Origin: Cyanobium sp. NIES-981
GTDB lineage: Bacteria; Cyanobacteriota; Cyanobacteriia; PCC-6307; Cyanobiaceae
DNA length: 5,315 nt
NCBI GenBank assembly: GCA_945907085.1
Contig: CAMDSS010000147.1
Span: 1-5,315 of the forward strand
Direction: 5' to 3'
In this document: one piece after another, positions 4,803-5,315 of the stretch
How the letters are laid out: the number at the start of each line of letters is the position of its first letter
Numbering within the stretch: position 1 is the stretch's first letter
Notes under the pieces: generated by a model
The model's database searches: none
Seen by the model: the letters and a program-made list of their open reading frames with translations, nothing else
Told to the model about the DNA's origin: nothing
Position numbers and translations under genes: made by a program

Positions 4803-4874
4803 ATGTTCTTTGCCTGTTTATTAGGCCTCAAGGGTTCTGCCGCTTTTCCCCGGTTTGTGCTTGGACCCTCCTAG
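4803..4874 (+). CDS. candidate 23-codon leader ORF
   Basis: ATG 4803 opens 23 codons (MFFACLLGLKGSAAFPRFV, then LGPS) ending in TAG at 4872-4874. The peptide is hydrophobic with two basic residues. There is no Shine-Dalgarno. Its interest is positional: the stop lies in the left arm and bulge of the hairpin that can cover the Shine-Dalgarno of the next gene, so a ribosome reading it would open that hairpin. Random occurrence of an ORF this short is quite possible. Confidence 0.25.
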   Translation: MFFACLLGLKGSAAFPRFVLGPS

Positions 4875-4888
4875 GATTGGATCAGGAG
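4868..4888 (+). promoter_or_regulatory. hairpin that would mask the Shine-Dalgarno of the zinc-site gene
   Basis: The left arm is CTCCT (4868-4872), a 2-base bulge AG, then GAT (4875-4877). The loop is TGG, and the right arm is ATC (4881-4883) plus AGGAG (4884-4888): eight base pairs. AGGAG is the only strong Shine-Dalgarno near the start, and it sits 14 bases from ATG 4903, longer than the usual 5-10. Masking and long spacing together suggest controlled or weak initiation. Confidence 0.4.
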
Positions 4889-4902
4889 TTTGGTAGATAG
4901 TC

Positions 4903-5202
4903 ATGAATACCCATGATCCATCCCTGGCTGAAATGGCCGTGCAAGCTACTGGTCAGCCAGTTAGTCGTTACTGTGTGGCCCATCTGGGGGTTCTTGAGCG
5001 GGGCCTTTCCATCAATGAAACGCTCGCATTGGTCTGCCAAAATTGCCCCATTCGTCAGATCCTGCTGGCTTCCCCAATGGATCCCCCTGTGCGTCGCCAC
5101 CGCAGCAAACTAGCCAGGATTCATAAAAAGTTTTTTCAAGCACCCAGGCGTAGGCCAAGGCCAGTTACGCGCCAGCTGCGTTTGCGAATTAGGCAAGACT
5201 AG
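4903..5202 (+). CDS. 99-aa basic protein with predicted C-x2-H / C-x2-C metal site
   Basis: I do not recognise a family. The start ATG 4903 is fixed by an in-frame TAG at 4894-4896. Residues 1-45 look helical. Cys24-x2-His27 (YCVAHLG) and Cys45-x2-Cys48 (LVCQNCPIRQ), 17 residues apart, have the layout of a small zinc-binding site. The C-terminal third (about 64-99) is strongly basic, with many Arg/Lys (RRHRSKLARIHKKFF, then PRRRPRPVTRQLRLRIRQD), and would suit nucleic-acid binding. No signal peptide or membrane segment is present, so it is cytosolic. It stands alone after a long, repeat-filled leader, and could bind those repeats as an autoregulator; that is inference. A ribosome-associated protein is an alternative. 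Its ligand spacing resembles that of the DUF723-like protein at 2732-3034, but the surrounding sequence does not. Confidence 0.65.
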   Translation: MNTHDPSLAEMAVQATGQPVSRYCVAHLGVLERGLSINETLALVCQNCPIRQILLASPMDPPVRRHRSKLARIHKKFFQAPRRRPRPVTRQLRLRIRQD

Positions 5203-5315
5203 GGCTTGATAATTATGCAAAGTAAGGGATTAAAGTAACTCGGGCGAGGGCATTAAATTTTGGCCTATTAGGATCTGGCTGGCTAAGCTCTGGTCGCTCA
5301 AGAGCTTGTGCAGTC
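5203..5315. other. AT-rich right-edge intergenic sequence
   Basis: The 113 bases after the zinc-site gene hold no complete gene, no obvious terminator and no RNA gene that I can see. The composition is AT-rich at first (to about 5270), then more balanced toward the edge, where a gene on the minus strand may end. Confidence 0.5.
5230..5313 (-). CDS. possible C-terminal tail of a gene entering from the right
   Basis: Read leftward from the edge, one frame stays open for 27 codons (LHKLLSDQSLASQIL, then IGQNLMPSPELL) to TAA at 5230-5232. About 18 of the first 25 codons end in G or C, like the genes in this window. A second minus-strand frame is open for 33 codons over the same stretch, so the case is weak and depends on sequence beyond the window. 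Confidence 0.25.
   Translation of the reverse strand: MHKLLSDQSLASQILIGQNLMPSPELL

Larger units (their letters stand above)
4534..4902. other. divergent intergenic control region (369 bp)
   Basis: This is the longest gene-free stretch. It separates the leftward secreted-protein cluster from the rightward zinc-site gene, and is markedly richer in A/T from about 4640 to 4830 than the coding DNA around it. It contains, in order, the 11-bp repeats, a promoter-like pair on the + strand, a 6-bp inverted repeat, three 21-bp repeats, a short candidate leader ORF and a hairpin over a Shine-Dalgarno. I see no tRNA or known non-coding RNA in it. Confidence 0.75.

Overview
The window looks like part of the chromosome of a GC-rich picocyanobacterium of the Synechococcus/Cyanobium type. 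The evidence is a partial protein resembling the cyanobacterial DUF4335 family at the left edge, dense packing of short conserved-looking genes, and several small exported proteins. The genus is inferred from protein character, not from any marker gene.

Left part (1-1803, + strand). The 3' end of a DUF4335-like gene is followed by an 82-residue protein of unknown function. Its stop codon overlaps the start of a small basic two-segment membrane protein (ATGA overlap), and 19 bases later comes a class I-like polyphosphate kinase 2 (PPK2) with clear Walker A and B motifs. The spacing suggests one transcription unit that ends in the polyphosphate enzyme.

Middle (1804-3034). A 38-residue single-pass membrane protein lies on the minus strand, convergent with PPK2. 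Then come a P4H-like Fe(II)/2-oxoglutarate dioxygenase (HxD...H motif) and a stand-alone 100-residue DUF723-like protein with a C-x2-H / C-x2-C metal site, both on the + strand.

Right-centre (3073-4533, - strand). Four consecutive small genes run leftward, each with an N-terminal export signal: a short two-cysteine protein, a Pro/Gln-rich protein with a Gly/Trp/Asp/Phe tail, a four-cysteine protein, and an SH3b-like protein with a Trp/Tyr/Gly-rich segment. They look like an envelope or periplasmic module of unknown role.

Right part (4534-5315). A 369-base AT-rich divergent intergenic region holds much more structure than its neighbours: three tandem 11-bp repeats touching the start codon of the leftward cluster, a TTGACA-17-GATCAT promoter-like pair on the + strand, a perfect 6-bp inverted repeat, three tandem 21-bp repeats, a 23-codon candidate leader ORF, and a hairpin that would cover the only good Shine-Dalgarno. 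Downstream is a 99-residue basic protein with a second C-x2-H...C-x2-C site. This control region and its gene are the least explained and most interesting part of the window. The last 113 bases hold no complete gene, only a possible minus-strand gene tail.
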